From Oegoconia quadripuncta (lineage: Eukaryota > Arthropoda > Insecta > Lepidoptera > Autostichidae): a DNA stretch of 64,000 bases. The notes under the pieces were generated by a model. That model made no database searches, had not been told where the DNA came from, and saw nothing but the letters and a program-made list of their open reading frames with translations. Positions within the stretch are counted from its first letter, which is position 1, and each line of letters begins with the position of its first letter. The stretch spans positions 18,101,771 to 18,165,770 of the forward strand of contig OX438743.1 in the NCBI GenBank assembly GCA_949316235.1. Direction: 5' to 3'. The translations under genes and the position numbers were made by a program. This document shows, in pieces, positions 48,901-53,592 of the stretch.

Positions 48901-51218
48901 TCTAAAAAACCTGTTAAGGCAGTATAGATAATACCATATATAAATACAGACAGATATACTCTTCAAACTTTTAACATCGCCGTTTTAACAGTTTGCGTCG
49001 CCTTATTTCAGACCCATTATAAAATCAATAGCGTCATCAGAAGATTGCTGTTTTTTAATTTGAATGAGTCAGTTATTAAAAATTCTAAAATAAAAGAGAT
49101 ATTAACAAAAACATACTAAACAAACAAGAACAATGAAGGGCCCTCGAACATACTCGTATGTCAATTATGTTACTATAATATAATTGTGATATTTTGTTAA
49201 TGTATTGTTCTTTATTTGTAATTATACTTATGCTCTTTGTCTACAATAAAATTTCAAATGTTTTTCCTTCCGAGGGTTTCTTGGAAGAAATCTCTTACTG
49301 AGACAAGCCCGCCTTTTGTGAATAGTAATTTCCGTTCTATGTTTCTGCAAGTATATGTGTATACTTATATGCAATAAAGTGTTATATAATACGTGTGACA
49401 TATACTGTAAATTACTTTTTATTTAAGTGTTTCGTATCTAGACATTAACAATTGTAAAGGTATAATAATTTATGGCGATATAATTTATTCATTGTTGGCT
49501 ATTGCGGACGAATTCATACAATGCGGGAAAATTTATTCGTCTGCCTCGAACTTCTAAGTGTTCTGATGTAGCGAAGTACCAAAGGGATTTTACAATTATA
49601 ATTTTCCTTTTTTGCTTAAACGATTCAATTTGAGAATATCATAATGGGAATAAATTTCAATAATAATTAGTTTTATTAAAGAAGCTGGTTGATTGAACCA
49701 AAGATAAATATTATGTTTAGTTGTAGGCAGTGAAAGGTCATGATCATCATATCAAGTTGAGGAAATGCAATATGACAAAAAAGCTATTTAAAGTTAACGA
49801 CATAATAAAATTATCTATTAAAAGAACAAATAAATATAACCGCCTCCGTGGCTCCATGTCAACAACATTGGGTTTACGATTCGGAGGTCGCGGGTTCGAT
49901 CCCCAGCGGGGTACATGTTTTAAGTACTCGGTTTGGTTGGTGGTAGGGCATTTTAAATGTCCGCCTGGCAAGCTACCACCATCTTATCTAAATCTGCCGC
50001 CAAACAGCAATGTTAATAGCATTGTTGTGTTCCGGTTGTCAGAGATAAGATAGCCAGTCCCTTAAATGTGTAGGGGTTTCCGGGTCAGTACGCTTCCACC
50101 TTCGACCTCATCTTCACTTAACATCAGGTGTGATTGAGGTCAAGTACCAACCCGTTGTGCATAAAAAAAAAAAAAAAAAACTATTTAATTTAATAACCGA
50201 CTAAATGACAATGTGTTTTATAGTATAGAAGAATATTTAGTAACAAATTATATATGACTTGAAAGGGAATCATGAAATTATAGCCATAATTTTCTTTAGA
50301 TTTTCAAATTTAATTTTTTTAAATATAAACACTTAAACTCAAGTGTTCCTAGAAAATGCAATACGACAAAAAGCTTTCACCAAACGACATAATAAAATTG
50401 TATAAATGGCAAAATGGCAATGTAAAGAAAATATTAGGTATGACTCGAAAGTACGCTACCACCTTCGGCCTCATCTTCACTTAACATCAGGTGTGATTGA
50501 GATCAAGTACATGAAGTTAAAACGTTAATATTTAAGACGGTCAAATTTGAATTTGTTCTAAATAAAAGTGAAGTGTTTCCCCTTGAAAAATCCACTTGTG
50601 ACTAACTGAAGCAAGGTGTGAAATGTACACAATTTTTTAGTTAGATATTAGGTAATATAGCAACACAAATCCCTTCAATATTCCTTTAAAGCGCTTATTA
50701 TACCATACATTTTTAGATAATCTAATAAAGAAATAGGAACTGTAATCGATAAGTTCCGATTTAGTAGCACCGCACTACTTCCATCCTAAATGCAGAGTAA
50801 TTCGGTATACATTGCTGGGAGGTATGGTTCTGTTAATCCCACTATCCTTACTTCAACCAGCAATGTACGCCGAATTAGTCTCTACATTTAGGATGGTGTA
50901 ATAAATGTTCCTAACTTCCGATTTCCTAATTGAAAACGATAAGTATTACAATGAAATATACGTAAACACGTATGCGGTGTAAATAACAATAATTGCACAA
51001 TAATTATAAGAGAAAAACTCACCATAAATTTTTGACCATTGTGCCGCTGGTCTCCAATCCGGATAATGTTTCGGGAACTTCTCCCTCGTCCAGTACGTAT
51101 GAAGCACCATTCGATAGACCGTCATTTTGTCCGGGTTGCACGTGTCAGTGTCGCCGGGTATCAGTGCTGCCGCCGTGGCGAGTGCCGGCAACATCAACAC
51201 GAGGAGAACTCGCGCCAT
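15777..51218 (-). CDS. mspo: mindin / M-spondin-like secreted matrix protein (whole spliced CDS)
   Basis: Coding parts are 51218-51023, 30466-30267, 22806-22702, 20505-20326, 18218-17998, 17213-17029 and 15988-15777: 1299 nt, 432 residues plus TAA. All junctions use GT/AG and every phase matches. Order: signal peptide (1-18 or so), Spondin_N domain (about 27-235), linker (about 236-362), one TSP type 1 repeat (about 367-420). Spondin_N plus a single TSP1 with no Reeler or Kunitz domain is the mindin/spondin-2 layout (M-spondin in flies), as opposed to F-spondin. Family members are secreted extracellular-matrix proteins linked to cell adhesion; that role is inferred here from the family. I chose the ATG at 51218 because a hydrophobic leader follows directly. 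Introns are packed with transposons. Orthology to fly mspo rather than a lineage-specific paralog is not proven. Confidence 0.93.
16041..16178. mobile_element. MITE with 37-bp terminal inverted repeats (138 bp)
   Basis: GTGTCGATTCGGTTG...AACTAAACTAAAACCA at left and its complement at right with few mismatches. It sits in the last intron, 53 bp upstream of the TSP1 exon acceptor. Confidence 0.85.
16385..16500 (+). mobile_element. LINE 3' end (CAATAAAGTGTATTTGTATTG tail type)
   Basis: Ends in ACAATAAAGTGTATTTG and repeated TATTG units, as at 52430 and 60845. Confidence 0.6.
16590..16878 (-). mobile_element. SINE family C, full length
   Basis: Reverse copy from the T-run to the head (GCTGGGGATCGAACC, CCCACGGAGGCGG), in the last intron of mspo. 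A 12-bp or larger part of the body is deleted around 16690. Confidence 0.85.
17029..17213 (-). CDS. mspo: mspo exon: highly basic linker before the TSP1 repeat
   Basis: Residues 301-362 plus one base of codon 363; 185 nt. It begins Ser/Thr-rich (TNTTASTTEEPR, with an NTT sequon) and ends strongly basic: RRYRARRRRKLR at 336-347 and RRKRKR at 356-361. Identification rests on an excellent acceptor (TTTTATCTCTTAG), a donor GTAAGC, high GC content, and exact phase repair: the exon before leaves two bases, the exon after needs one, and this exon alone connects them. RRKR fits the furin-type R-X-K/R-R pattern; cleavage there is inference. I recognise no named domain. Confidence 0.85.
17548..17826 (-). 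mobile_element. SINE family A, full length
   Basis: Reverse copy with CGGGATTCGAACCCGCGACC and an AACCACTACAC..CACAGGTCG head; lies in the 783-bp intron between the two linker exons, making up much of it. Confidence 0.88.
17998..18218 (-). CDS. mspo: mspo exon: end of Spondin domain and start of linker
   Basis: Residues 228-300 plus two bases of codon 301. It starts LREYELAEVF, closing the Spondin domain, followed by a charged stretch (SIAEEVERAEQAPR) and a glycine/tyrosine-rich tail. The acceptor is GTCGCCAG; the donor GTGAGT follows TT. If the intron is kept, the codons read TTG TGA, a stop directly at the exon border. Confidence 0.9.
18270..18975. other. intron with two short repeat phrases
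   Basis: 18270-18320 (GACCACAGACTTCCAGTTGC) and 18930-18975 (CATACATACATAC...) match parts of the repeat at 41479-41600. The open frame 18486-18818 has no recognised domain or splice logic. Confidence 0.4.
19295..19612 (+). mobile_element. SINE family D, full length
   Basis: Head GTCGGTGGCTCTGCGG (A box) and GGATTCGATTCCC (B box), body CATGTACCAATGAGTTT, AACGGTGAAGGAAAA, ATGCCTGAGAAA, GCGTGGTGGACTATGG, and a (GATGAC)n tail. Confidence 0.85.
19660..19755 (-). mobile_element. Helitron 5'-side fragment
   Basis: Reverse of TTGTAAATGCGAAAGTTTGG...GCTCAATCACGGACAAATGG, matching the 5' half of 14695-14923. The 3' end is absent. Confidence 0.6.
19990..20130 (-). mobile_element. LINE 3' end with hairpin
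   Basis: Reverse of TTGCCTGGAAGAGATCGC..., ending in GTGCAATAAAGTGTATTTG. Same tail family as 52430-52567 and 53445-53592. Confidence 0.75.
20326..20505 (-). CDS. mspo: mspo exon: Spondin domain, C-terminal strands
   Basis: Residues 168-227, 60 codons, phase 0 on both sides. DPLDAGTDNGFTFTAPNWPT and the SHPAGSFFYPHLRRLPPIAT block are diagnostic for Spondin_N. The acceptor ends in AAG (TTTTTCACCAAG) and the donor is GTAAAG, the weakest donor of the gene. Confidence 0.95.
21100..21360 (-). mobile_element. SINE family A, full length, with long A/T tail
   Basis: Reverse copy; the AAATAA-rich stretch 21011-21100 is its expanded tail. B box is mutated (GCGGGATTCGAAACGG). Confidence 0.85.
21519..21682 (+). 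pseudogene. RTE-type LINE reverse transcriptase C-terminal remnant
   Basis: KRLDAFEMWCWRRMDGIS, an in-frame TGA, then TEKKSNGNVLMMVKEKRCLL and ENRRGKMI. This is the post-RT region typical of RTE-like elements. One stop codon; the rest lost. Confidence 0.75.
21848..22029 (-). mobile_element. SINE family A, head-less
   Basis: Body and tail only; ends at ATGTCTGTATTCATCATA, where the tRNA-like head would start. Confidence 0.78.
22030..22701. other. intron, no recognised feature
   Basis: AT-rich with no repeat family or exon recognised. Confidence 0.4.
22702..22806 (-). CDS. mspo: mspo exon: Spondin domain core
   Basis: Residues 133-167, 35 codons, phase 0 on both sides. It carries the hallmark MIPSPDWFIGVDSFDLC block of Spondin_N and then the DGNWLDSITVE strand. 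Acceptor TTTTTGTTGCAG, donor GTAAGT. The 5' terminus of the large Helitron lies only 268 bp upstream of this exon in the intron. Confidence 0.95.
22850..22935 (-). mobile_element. LINE 3' end with (GAT)n tail
   Basis: Reverse of a GGGAGGCCTATGATCAGCAG-type end followed by (GAT)n, a frequent lepidopteran LINE terminus; starts 44 bp from mspo exon 22806-22702. Confidence 0.55.
23936..24175 (+). repeat. 14-bp minisatellite, copy 1
   Basis: Units of AAAGTCGAAGGCTC with variants GACTC, GCTGA, GCTTA. Since 14 is not a multiple of 3, a frame passes through three phases and stays open by chance. Confidence 0.9.
24180..24388 (+). repeat. 12-bp minisatellite, copy 1
   Basis: Units of AGTCAAAGTCAT; six uninterrupted units at first, then variants (GTAGTC, CACAGTC). 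Confidence 0.9.
25165..25397 (+). repeat. 14-bp minisatellite, copy 2
   Basis: As in copy 1 but one GACTC unit fewer and a six-base duplication at its start. Confidence 0.9.
25400..25605 (+). repeat. 12-bp minisatellite, copy 2
   Basis: As in copy 1 but with five instead of six uninterrupted units. Confidence 0.9.
26086..26541 (+). pseudogene. Helitron PIF1-like helicase, C-terminal 151 residues
   Basis: Open to a natural stop at 26541. VGAPVMLLRNL, NGTRL, and the final superfamily 1B helicase motifs TINKSQGQTL and FYVAGSRVSS are intact. The Rep nuclease and all ATPase motifs before this are missing; the frame begins right where the third tandem copy ends. Enzymatically dead alone. Confidence 0.9.
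26771..27548. other. intron with short LINE-tail traces
   Basis: 26800-26850 resembles a reverse LINE 3' end (AATAAATAA...TCTTTATTG). Rest unassigned. Confidence 0.35.
27549..27869 (-). mobile_element. SINE family C, full length
   Basis: Complete reverse copy, T-run to GAGCCACGGAGG head. Confidence 0.87.
27870..30266. other. long intron stretch without recognised transposon
   Basis: About 2.4 kb with only one small tandem duplication (29349-29461). Open frames here lack domains. The relative absence of repeats next to exon 30466-30267 is noticeable. Confidence 0.45.
29349..29461. repeat. two-copy tandem repeat, period 65 bp
   Basis: AACAACTAG starts at 29349 and 29414; both are followed by GTCATAAGCAG.TCGTTGAA and TTAGCCATTTAAT. 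Confidence 0.9.
30267..30466 (-). CDS. mspo: mspo exon: Spondin domain, second segment
   Basis: Residues 66-132, phase 1 in and phase 0 out. Acceptor TTCTATTCACAG, donor GTAAGT. Visible family motifs are GVSHDRSYVLFR, VRQFAESG and GRTEAEFFVDGNHSR; the NHS tripeptide is an N-glycosylation sequon. The exon is clearly more GC-rich than the surrounding intron. It lies about 20.6 kb from the preceding exon. Confidence 0.93.
30467..31104. other. intron 2, unassigned
   Basis: No feature recognised. Confidence 0.4.
31105..31385 (-). repeat. dispersed repeat family G
   Basis: Reverse copy of 11735-12025: AACGTCACGACCTTTATCCC, GGTCAGAGATATCCC, CCCATAGTCGCCTTTTA. Confidence 0.7.
31386..32388. other. 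intron with repeat-tail traces
   Basis: 31800-31990 resembles the LINE 3' region at 53803-53990 (ATATCTTCGAAACG, CATCAAACAT). 32055-32195 is a very diverged reverse family G copy. Confidence 0.4.
32389..32516. mobile_element. MITE family E, 128 bp
   Basis: Ends TAGCATGA and TGTCATGCTA inverted; interior TCGCTTGGACGAAACATACA. Same length as 38441-38568, which is inverted relative to it. Confidence 0.8.
32563..32680 (-). mobile_element. SINE family C, strongly diverged 3' fragment
   Basis: TTAGCACTTCAATTCAATC, AAGATGGAAGCGCGCTCA and CCAACTTATTTAGGAG resemble the SINE C tail region in reverse. Confidence 0.5.
32890..33010 (+). mobile_element. LINE 3' end, abutting a (GATA)n-tailed end
   Basis: Reads TTGTGTTGTGCAATAAAGTG then GATAAGATAGATAAAGCGTT; the latter is the reverse (GATA)n LINE end. 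Confidence 0.55.
33011..33861. other. intron 2, unassigned
   Basis: No family recognised. Confidence 0.35.
33862..33960 (-). mobile_element. LINE 3' end with (GATA)n tail
   Basis: AGATAGATAAAGCATTTATTTG and CTCCAAACACACACACAT, as at 4149 and 59202. Confidence 0.6.
34008..34352 (-). mobile_element. SINE family C interrupted by another insertion
   Basis: SINE parts at 34008-34041 and about 34241-34352 (CTGGGAATCGAACCCGC, GAGCTACGGAGGCG). Confidence 0.7.
34042..34240 (-). mobile_element. probable LINE 3' end inside SINE C
   Basis: On the minus strand it ends GAATAAAGTTATCC; borders lie exactly where the SINE body breaks. Family unknown. Confidence 0.5.
34353..34859. other. intron 2, unassigned
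   Basis: No feature recognised. Confidence 0.35.
34860..34920. repeat. 61-nt hairpin with 19-bp stem
   Basis: AGGCAAAACAAGCCATTGGT and its near complement, one mismatch and one bulge, around a 22-nt loop. Confidence 0.85.
34921..35758. other. intron 2, unassigned
   Basis: 35200-35345 is more GC-rich (GTAGGCCCGAGTAGGCTGG, CACCCGGTCCCCACAG) but matches nothing else here. Confidence 0.35.
35759..35875 (-). mobile_element. LINE family F fragment
   Basis: CACAACCTCACCTGATGGAA, GACTGACGCCAGAAGGGAG as in 11221-11495, with a deletion of about 60 bp. Confidence 0.75.
35876..36551. other. intron 2, unassigned AT-rich
   Basis: No feature recognised. Confidence 0.35.
36552..37020 (+). repeat. dispersed repeat family G split by LINE F
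   Basis: Left part 36552-36632 (CCCGTCCTTTCCCGTGGG, GGGACTTCCACCAG) and right part 36910-37020 (GCACGTTTTAATGTCGATGG, GTTGCTTCAAGCATT) belong to one copy. Confidence 0.7.
36633..36907 (-). mobile_element. LINE family F nested in repeat G
   Basis: Same C-terminal fragment as 11221-11495, frame broken by a deletion near 36690. Confidence 0.8.
37032..37073. repeat. 18-bp inverted repeat, 6-nt loop
   Basis: ATAGAAATATTGCTATTG, TTATTA, and the complement with one mismatch. A third direct copy of TTATAGAAATATTG follows at about 37080. Confidence 0.88.
37100..38440. other. intron 2, unassigned
   Basis: About 1.3 kb with no family or exon recognised. Confidence 0.4.
38441..38568. mobile_element. 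MITE family E, 128 bp
   Basis: TAGCATGACA at left, TGTCATGCTA at right, with GTCGCGCG-rich subterminal ends. Inverted relative to 32389-32516. Confidence 0.82.
38600..39390. mobile_element. long-palindrome foldback element split by a LINE
   Basis: Left arm 38600-38691 and right arm about 39279-39390 are complements over about 90 bp (ACGCAAATTAGGAAAATG, ATAGAAGGCATATT, GGCTTACGTTCGAATACTCA). TACTCAAATG at 38682-38691 and 39279-39288 may be the LINE's target duplication. Confidence 0.8.
38692..39278 (+). pseudogene. 5'-truncated LINE inside the foldback element
   Basis: About 58 codons open to the stop near 38870: AVRLWNSLPTDVRDSQSLPV and FKSRLKEHYL, the usual C-terminus of CR1/Jockey-like ORF2, then a 3' UTR with the hairpin (39144-39164), ACAATAAAGTGTT and (AAAT)n. 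Confidence 0.82.
39610..40075 (+). mobile_element. SINE family B split by SINE A
   Basis: Left 39610-39717 carries the tRNA-like head (GCAGTGGATAGTGACCCTG, GGTTCGAATCCCC); right 39982-40075 carries ATCTAGTATCCAAAGTACAA and GCTTTGCTTAGTTTGGGAC. Confidence 0.85.
39718..39981 (+). mobile_element. SINE family A nested in SINE B
   Basis: Full length with intact A and B boxes, inserted just after GAATACGAACATTTATT of SINE B. Confidence 0.87.
40590..40765 (+). pseudogene. LINE family G, ORF2 C-terminal fragment
   Basis: NIASFRKNGDKHVVNTRNKD and KLAGHLSRLRKVSKTSNR, matching minus-strand 48300-48385; truncated on both sides. Confidence 0.75.
40783..41145 (-). mobile_element. SINE family C split by a LINE end
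   Basis: Parts 40783-40940 and 41075-41145. AACATT at 40935-40940 and 41075-41080 is the duplication left by the insertion. Confidence 0.87.
40941..41074 (+). mobile_element. LINE 3' end with (AAAT)n and A tail
   Basis: 134 bp, only 3' UTR sequence, ending TATGTAAATAAATAAATAAA. Confidence 0.75.
41479..41600 (-). repeat. dispersed repeat with (CATA)n end
   Basis: CATACATACATACATAAA then TTGTTCCCGTAAGAGTAGGC and GACTTCCACTTGCTACGATC; a familiar lepidopteran LINE-derived end in reverse. Pieces also at 18270 and 18930. Confidence 0.5.
41886..42226 (+). mobile_element. SINE family A with a second partial tail
   Basis: Full copy to about 42150, then a repeat of TTTACTGTGGACCTAGATGG and a long A run. 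Confidence 0.82.
42227..43551. other. intron 2, unassigned; GC-richer block 43170-43540
   Basis: 43170-43540 contains CGGCGGCCTTTAGCGGCGGC and a short ATG frame at 43402; no splice-supported coding role seen. Confidence 0.35.
43552..43856 (-). mobile_element. SINE B followed directly by SINE A head
   Basis: On the minus strand a full SINE B (43856-43655) ends GCTTTGCTTAGTTTGGGAC and continues immediately into a SINE A head (43654-43552, GGTTCGATTCCCGC). SINE A body is lost. Confidence 0.85.
44060..44290 (-). repeat. dispersed repeat family G with a SINE C fragment inside
   Basis: Reverse G parts at 44060-44130 (CATCGCCGTTGAAACG) and 44210-44290 (AAATCCCTTAGTCGCC). Confidence 0.6.
44133..44205 (-). 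mobile_element. SINE family C 3' fragment in repeat G
   Basis: TTGACCTCAATTACACCTGA and AAGTGAAGATGAGGTCGAAGG in reverse. Confidence 0.7.
44588..44675 (+). mobile_element. isolated SINE C-like head
   Basis: TCGGTGGCTCAATGCAGACG and GAGTTCGATTCCCAAC resemble the C head (A and B boxes); no body follows. Confidence 0.5.
45038..45118 (-). mobile_element. SINE family C 3' fragment
   Basis: GCTCAACGGGTTTGCACTTG to GAAGATGAGACCGAA in reverse. Confidence 0.7.
45119..45617. other. intron 2, unassigned
   Basis: No feature recognised. Confidence 0.35.
45618..45770. mobile_element. MITE family H, left half
   Basis: Matches the first 150 bp of 60272-60703 and stops where SINE A begins; the other half is not found beyond the SINE. 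Confidence 0.75.
45771..46002 (-). mobile_element. SINE family A
   Basis: Head and body present (CGGGATTCGAACCCGCAACC); tail lost at the MITE junction. Confidence 0.85.
46245..46440 (-). mobile_element. SINE family B
   Basis: Reverse copy from CTAAGCAAAGCTTGTAC to ACTACACCAATCGGTCG, B box GGGATTCGAACCC; preceded by a long T run (46221-46241). Confidence 0.85.
46441..46600 (+). mobile_element. SINE family C, diverged inner part
   Basis: TTGGTTAGTGGTAGAACATT, AGCAATGTTGATTGATAGCA and GTTGTGTTCTGCC follow the C body order. Confidence 0.55.
46601..47036. other. intron 2, unassigned
   Basis: Short (TA)n near 46986. No other feature. Confidence 0.35.
47037..47149. mobile_element. MITE family E, left end missing
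   Basis: Matches 32405-32516 to the right terminus TGTCATGCTA. Confidence 0.72.
47205..47545 (+). mobile_element. composite SINE B-A
   Basis: SINE B first part (GGTTCGAATCCCCGCG, GAATACGAACATTTATT) ends at 47287 and SINE A (47288-47545) starts at the same point as in the 39.7-kb locus; no SINE B remainder follows. Confidence 0.82.
47913..48740 (-). pseudogene. LINE family G, 3' part, split by another LINE
   Basis: Host parts 48740-48607 and 48392-47913. Minus-strand protein: LSLRDRFKVYNN, then NSDKHDVSTRNKDKHAGHIS, RLRKASNSFKGLGFFNKVPG, NLPLNKFKDTMKKKLIKKAY. The tail at 47913 is (TTTGAC)n on the minus strand. Frame is well kept, suggesting a recent copy. Confidence 0.82.
48399..48600 (+). 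mobile_element. LINE 3' end with hairpin, inserted in LINE G
   Basis: CAAAAC at 48393-48398 and 48601-48606 is the target duplication. The insert carries GGAAGAAATTTCATTGTAG, CAATAAATGATAAATAAATA. Confidence 0.83.
48780..48905 (+). repeat. dispersed repeat family G, 3' part
   Basis: GGTGAACCGTGGATGTTGTT, TAATGTTTGGAACACCCAAA, CACCCTAATTGGGATA. Confidence 0.68.
49190..49400 (+). mobile_element. LINE 3' end with hairpin
   Basis: TTCTTGGAAGAAATCTCTTA, GAGACAAGCCCGCC, GCAATAAAGTGTTATA. No tail repeat remains. Confidence 0.68.
49401..49838. other. intron 2, unassigned
   Basis: 49763-49810 recurs at 50354-50395 (see repeat entry). Confidence 0.35.
49763..50400 (+). repeat. two related 45-bp segments 591 bp apart
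   Basis: AAATGCAATATGACAAAAA and GACATAATAAAATT at 49763-49815, again at 50354-50395. Each is followed by SINE C sequence, full in the first case, a fragment in the second. Confidence 0.65.
49839..50180 (+). mobile_element. SINE family C, full length, long A tail
   Basis: CCGCCTCCGTGGCTCCATG head, GCGGGTTCGATCCCCAGCGG B box, full body and an 18-A tail. The best preserved copy here. Confidence 0.9.
50455..50507 (+). mobile_element. SINE family C 3' fragment
   Basis: CTACCACCTTCGGCCTCATC to GAGATCAAGTAC. Confidence 0.7.
50782..50895. repeat. inverted repeat, 37-39-bp arms, 38-bp loop
   Basis: CATCCTAAATG.AGAG..AATTCGG..TACATTGCTGG facing its complement, with a few mismatches and a 2-bp offset. 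Probably a small foldback transposon, 128 bp from the mspo signal-peptide exon. Confidence 0.85.
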
Positions 51219-51307
51219 TATATCGCTAACCAACTATCGCACTGTCACAACACTAGGTATCCAACATGGTTACTGTCTGTCACAACATCTCGCAGTTTAC
51301 TTCGCAC
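51023..51307 (-). CDS. mspo: mspo exon: 5' UTR end, signal peptide and start of Spondin domain
   Basis: Coding 51218-51023, residues 1-65 plus one base of codon 66; 51307-51219 is 5' UTR. The leader MARVLLVLMLPALATAAA is a typical signal peptide; C27 opens the mature region, and motifs such as YWTREKFPKHYPDWRP and QWSKIYG match the beginning of Spondin_N. The donor reads GTGAGT just after the first base of a glycine codon. A good 3' splice site (TTTCTTGTTGCAG) ends at 51308, so a noncoding exon must lie further upstream on this strand. An upstream in-frame TTG at 51233 is not the likely start. Confidence 0.93.
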
Positions 51308-51500
51308 CTGCAACAAGAAATGGATTATTTTAATATCATATTCAAAAAGCTTTTATAGATTTAAATAAGGAACTAATTATGGAAATCCTTTAGCCATTTG
51401 ATAATTTGCAATAAATATTAGTTTCGTGAATCGGCCAAGCCTATAATAATTTCCTGTGTCCAAGAAGTAAAGTTATCAGGGTAAATTCGCTAAACATTGT

Positions 51501-51681
51501 AATAATAATAAATGTCTTTGCACAAACACACAGCGCCATCTAGGTCCACAGTAAGCATCTTGGTTTGTGTTATGGATACCAGATGGTTGATAAACTACAC
51601 AAATACATTTAATTTTTTTTTTGTAAATAAATACATGTATAAATGAAAAACATCTATAACTCGGGAACACATGTCTGTATT
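51501..51681 (-). mobile_element. SINE family A, head-less
   Basis: Body from AACACACAGCGCCATCTAGG to ACATGTCTGTATT; cut exactly where the next SINE A tail begins. Confidence 0.8.
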
Positions 51682-51966
51682 AAATAAATAAATAAATATT
51701 CTTGGACATACACACAACGCCATCTAGATCCACATTAAGCAACTATAGGCTTGTGTTGTGGATACCAGATGGTTGATTTGATATACTACACAAATACATT
51801 TTTTTTTTGTAAATAAATATATATATATATAAATGAAAAACATCCATAACTCGGGAACACATGTCTAGATATTCATCATACAAACATATGCCCCTAGGGG
51901 GATTCGAACCCGCGACCATTTTGTATAGTAGCAGAGTTTCTAACCACTACACCAAATAGGTCGTCT
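51682..51966 (-). mobile_element. SINE family A, full length
   Basis: Reverse copy with (AAAT)n tail joined to the neighbouring truncated copy; head GGGATTCGAACCCGCGACC. Confidence 0.87.
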
Positions 51967-51998
51967 CCGTCGTCATCATTCTTATATGAAATGTTTTT

Positions 51999-52114
51999 TT
52001 ATGGAGACACGTTTGGCAAACCACGTGCGTTGCTGAATCGACAATTAACATTGGAAATAGACATGTAATTTGCAACGCACGCAGATCACGTCTTTACGTG
52101 AAAGGTCTCCATAA
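51999..52114. mobile_element. foldback element, 116 bp
   Basis: TTATGGAGAC at left and GTCTCCATAA at right; further inside GTGCGTTGC faces GCAACGCAC. Interior about 30 bp. Confidence 0.8.
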
Positions 52115-52289
52115 CATCCCTCCTGCACCAGTTGTAAATGTATAGAATATGTGTGTATAAATCGTTAGGATTTTTAGTATGTAAATTAGTCTATCCGAAT
52201 GCAATAATGCAGCACTGGTTATCTGCACGATACTGTTATTTCCTTCATCGACCGAACCCGCCCAGTACCAGCGAGTCAACAGCGCTACC

Positions 52290-52380
52290 GTTAAAGTGGA
52301 GACTCAGACGTGATCGTTAAAGTGGAGACACCGACGGGATCGTTAAAGTGGAGACGCCGACGTGATCGTTAAATTGGTGG
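52290..52380 (+). repeat. 26-bp tandem repeat, 3.5 copies
   Basis: GTTAAAGTGGAGAC begins at 52290, 52316, 52342 and (variant) 52368, each with a GACG.GATC end. Confidence 0.92.
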
Positions 52381-52429
52381 AATTTAAATTTTGCTTTTAC
52401 ATTAGTCCCTGCCTACATGCGAAATTTAT

Positions 52430-52567
52430 AATTCCTTATACCCAAAGGTTGCCTGGAAGAGATCGCTTTTAGTGATATGGTCGCTAAATTGTTTTATTCT
52501 GACCACTTTTCTGAAACTGTATTATCTTTTCTGTTGTGCAATAAAATGTATTTGTATTGTATTGTAT
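52430..52567 (+). mobile_element. LINE 3' end with hairpin
   Basis: CCCAAAGGTTGCCTGGAAGA, ATCGC..GTGAT hairpin, GTGCAATAAAATGTATTTG, (TATTG)n. Confidence 0.75.
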
Positions 52568-53274
52568 TGAAATTTCAGCTTTCTATGACTTAGCAACAAA
52601 CCCTGGAAGGATTAATTTTCGACTTTTTTAATTCCGTTAAGTATTGATAGGTAAGCGGTTACTCAGGTATATATATACCTACTAAATTTCAGCTTCCTAG
52701 AAGTTTGAGAAGTTCCCTAGAGTTTTAATGATGAGATTGAAACTCAAGGAATGAGTGTTCCAGTAAACAGTAGTACAATCTTATTCAATTACCTACAAAC
52801 TTTGACAATTGCAATAAATTGTTACTGCTTTAGTACAATTAGTAAGACCCCGAGAGACAAAGAGTAATTACTATATCACAGTATAACCATTTTATGGTTA
52901 TCGTGTGACTATATATGCAATGCTATGCTGTACCTGACGACATAAAATTATTACCTAAGGATTTATTTAAATGTAGATTAAAGAATTCCATACATTAAAT
53001 CATTGATTAAGAGCAATAGTTACTTAAAAAAAATTGCTATTCCTTAAACAGTATATTAAGTTTATGAAACGTATGACATGTAAATTTTAACATCTATGGA
53101 ATTAAAAATCGTGAGTGACATTTGAATTATATAGATACTATTTACCGACTTACATGAATGTAATATTTGTACGTATGACTTTTTAACGTTACATCGAATT
53201 TTAATTGACATTTGCATAAATTATATACATGTTATTATATTTTATTAACTTATAACTGAACGTATTCAAGGCAC
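52568..53274. other. unassigned
   Basis: No feature recognised. Confidence 0.35.
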
Positions 53275-53592
53275 AAGTGAAGGAGTTGTATCTAGCCCTC
53301 TAGCTCCTCTATCTATCCTCTTTTCGTTTCATACTCGCATTAATTACTGTGTGCTTAGTTACGTACTATTCTATTTAATCTTTCAATTTGATTTATTTAT
53401 TTTATTAAAATTAGTTTACCGTGCACGCTACCTACATGTCATGTGCATAATGCTTCCTAACCCAAAGGTTGCCTGGAAGAGATCGCTTTTAGTGATAAGG
53501 CCGCCAAATTGTACTATACCCTTTTTCTTAATTCTTTTTATGCTTCTTATTGTTGTACAATAAAGAATATTTTGTTTGTTTGTTTGTTTATA
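53275..53592 (+). mobile_element. LINE 3' end with hairpin, (TTTG)n tail
   Basis: The hairpin block 53461-53500 is identical to 52441-52477 nearly throughout; ends TACAATAAAG and (TTTG)n. The 5' limit is uncertain. Confidence 0.7.

Noticed and set aside
51219..51233. Earlier start codon for mspo at 51233
   Set aside because: It is TTG, and the ATG at 51218 begins a standard signal peptide.
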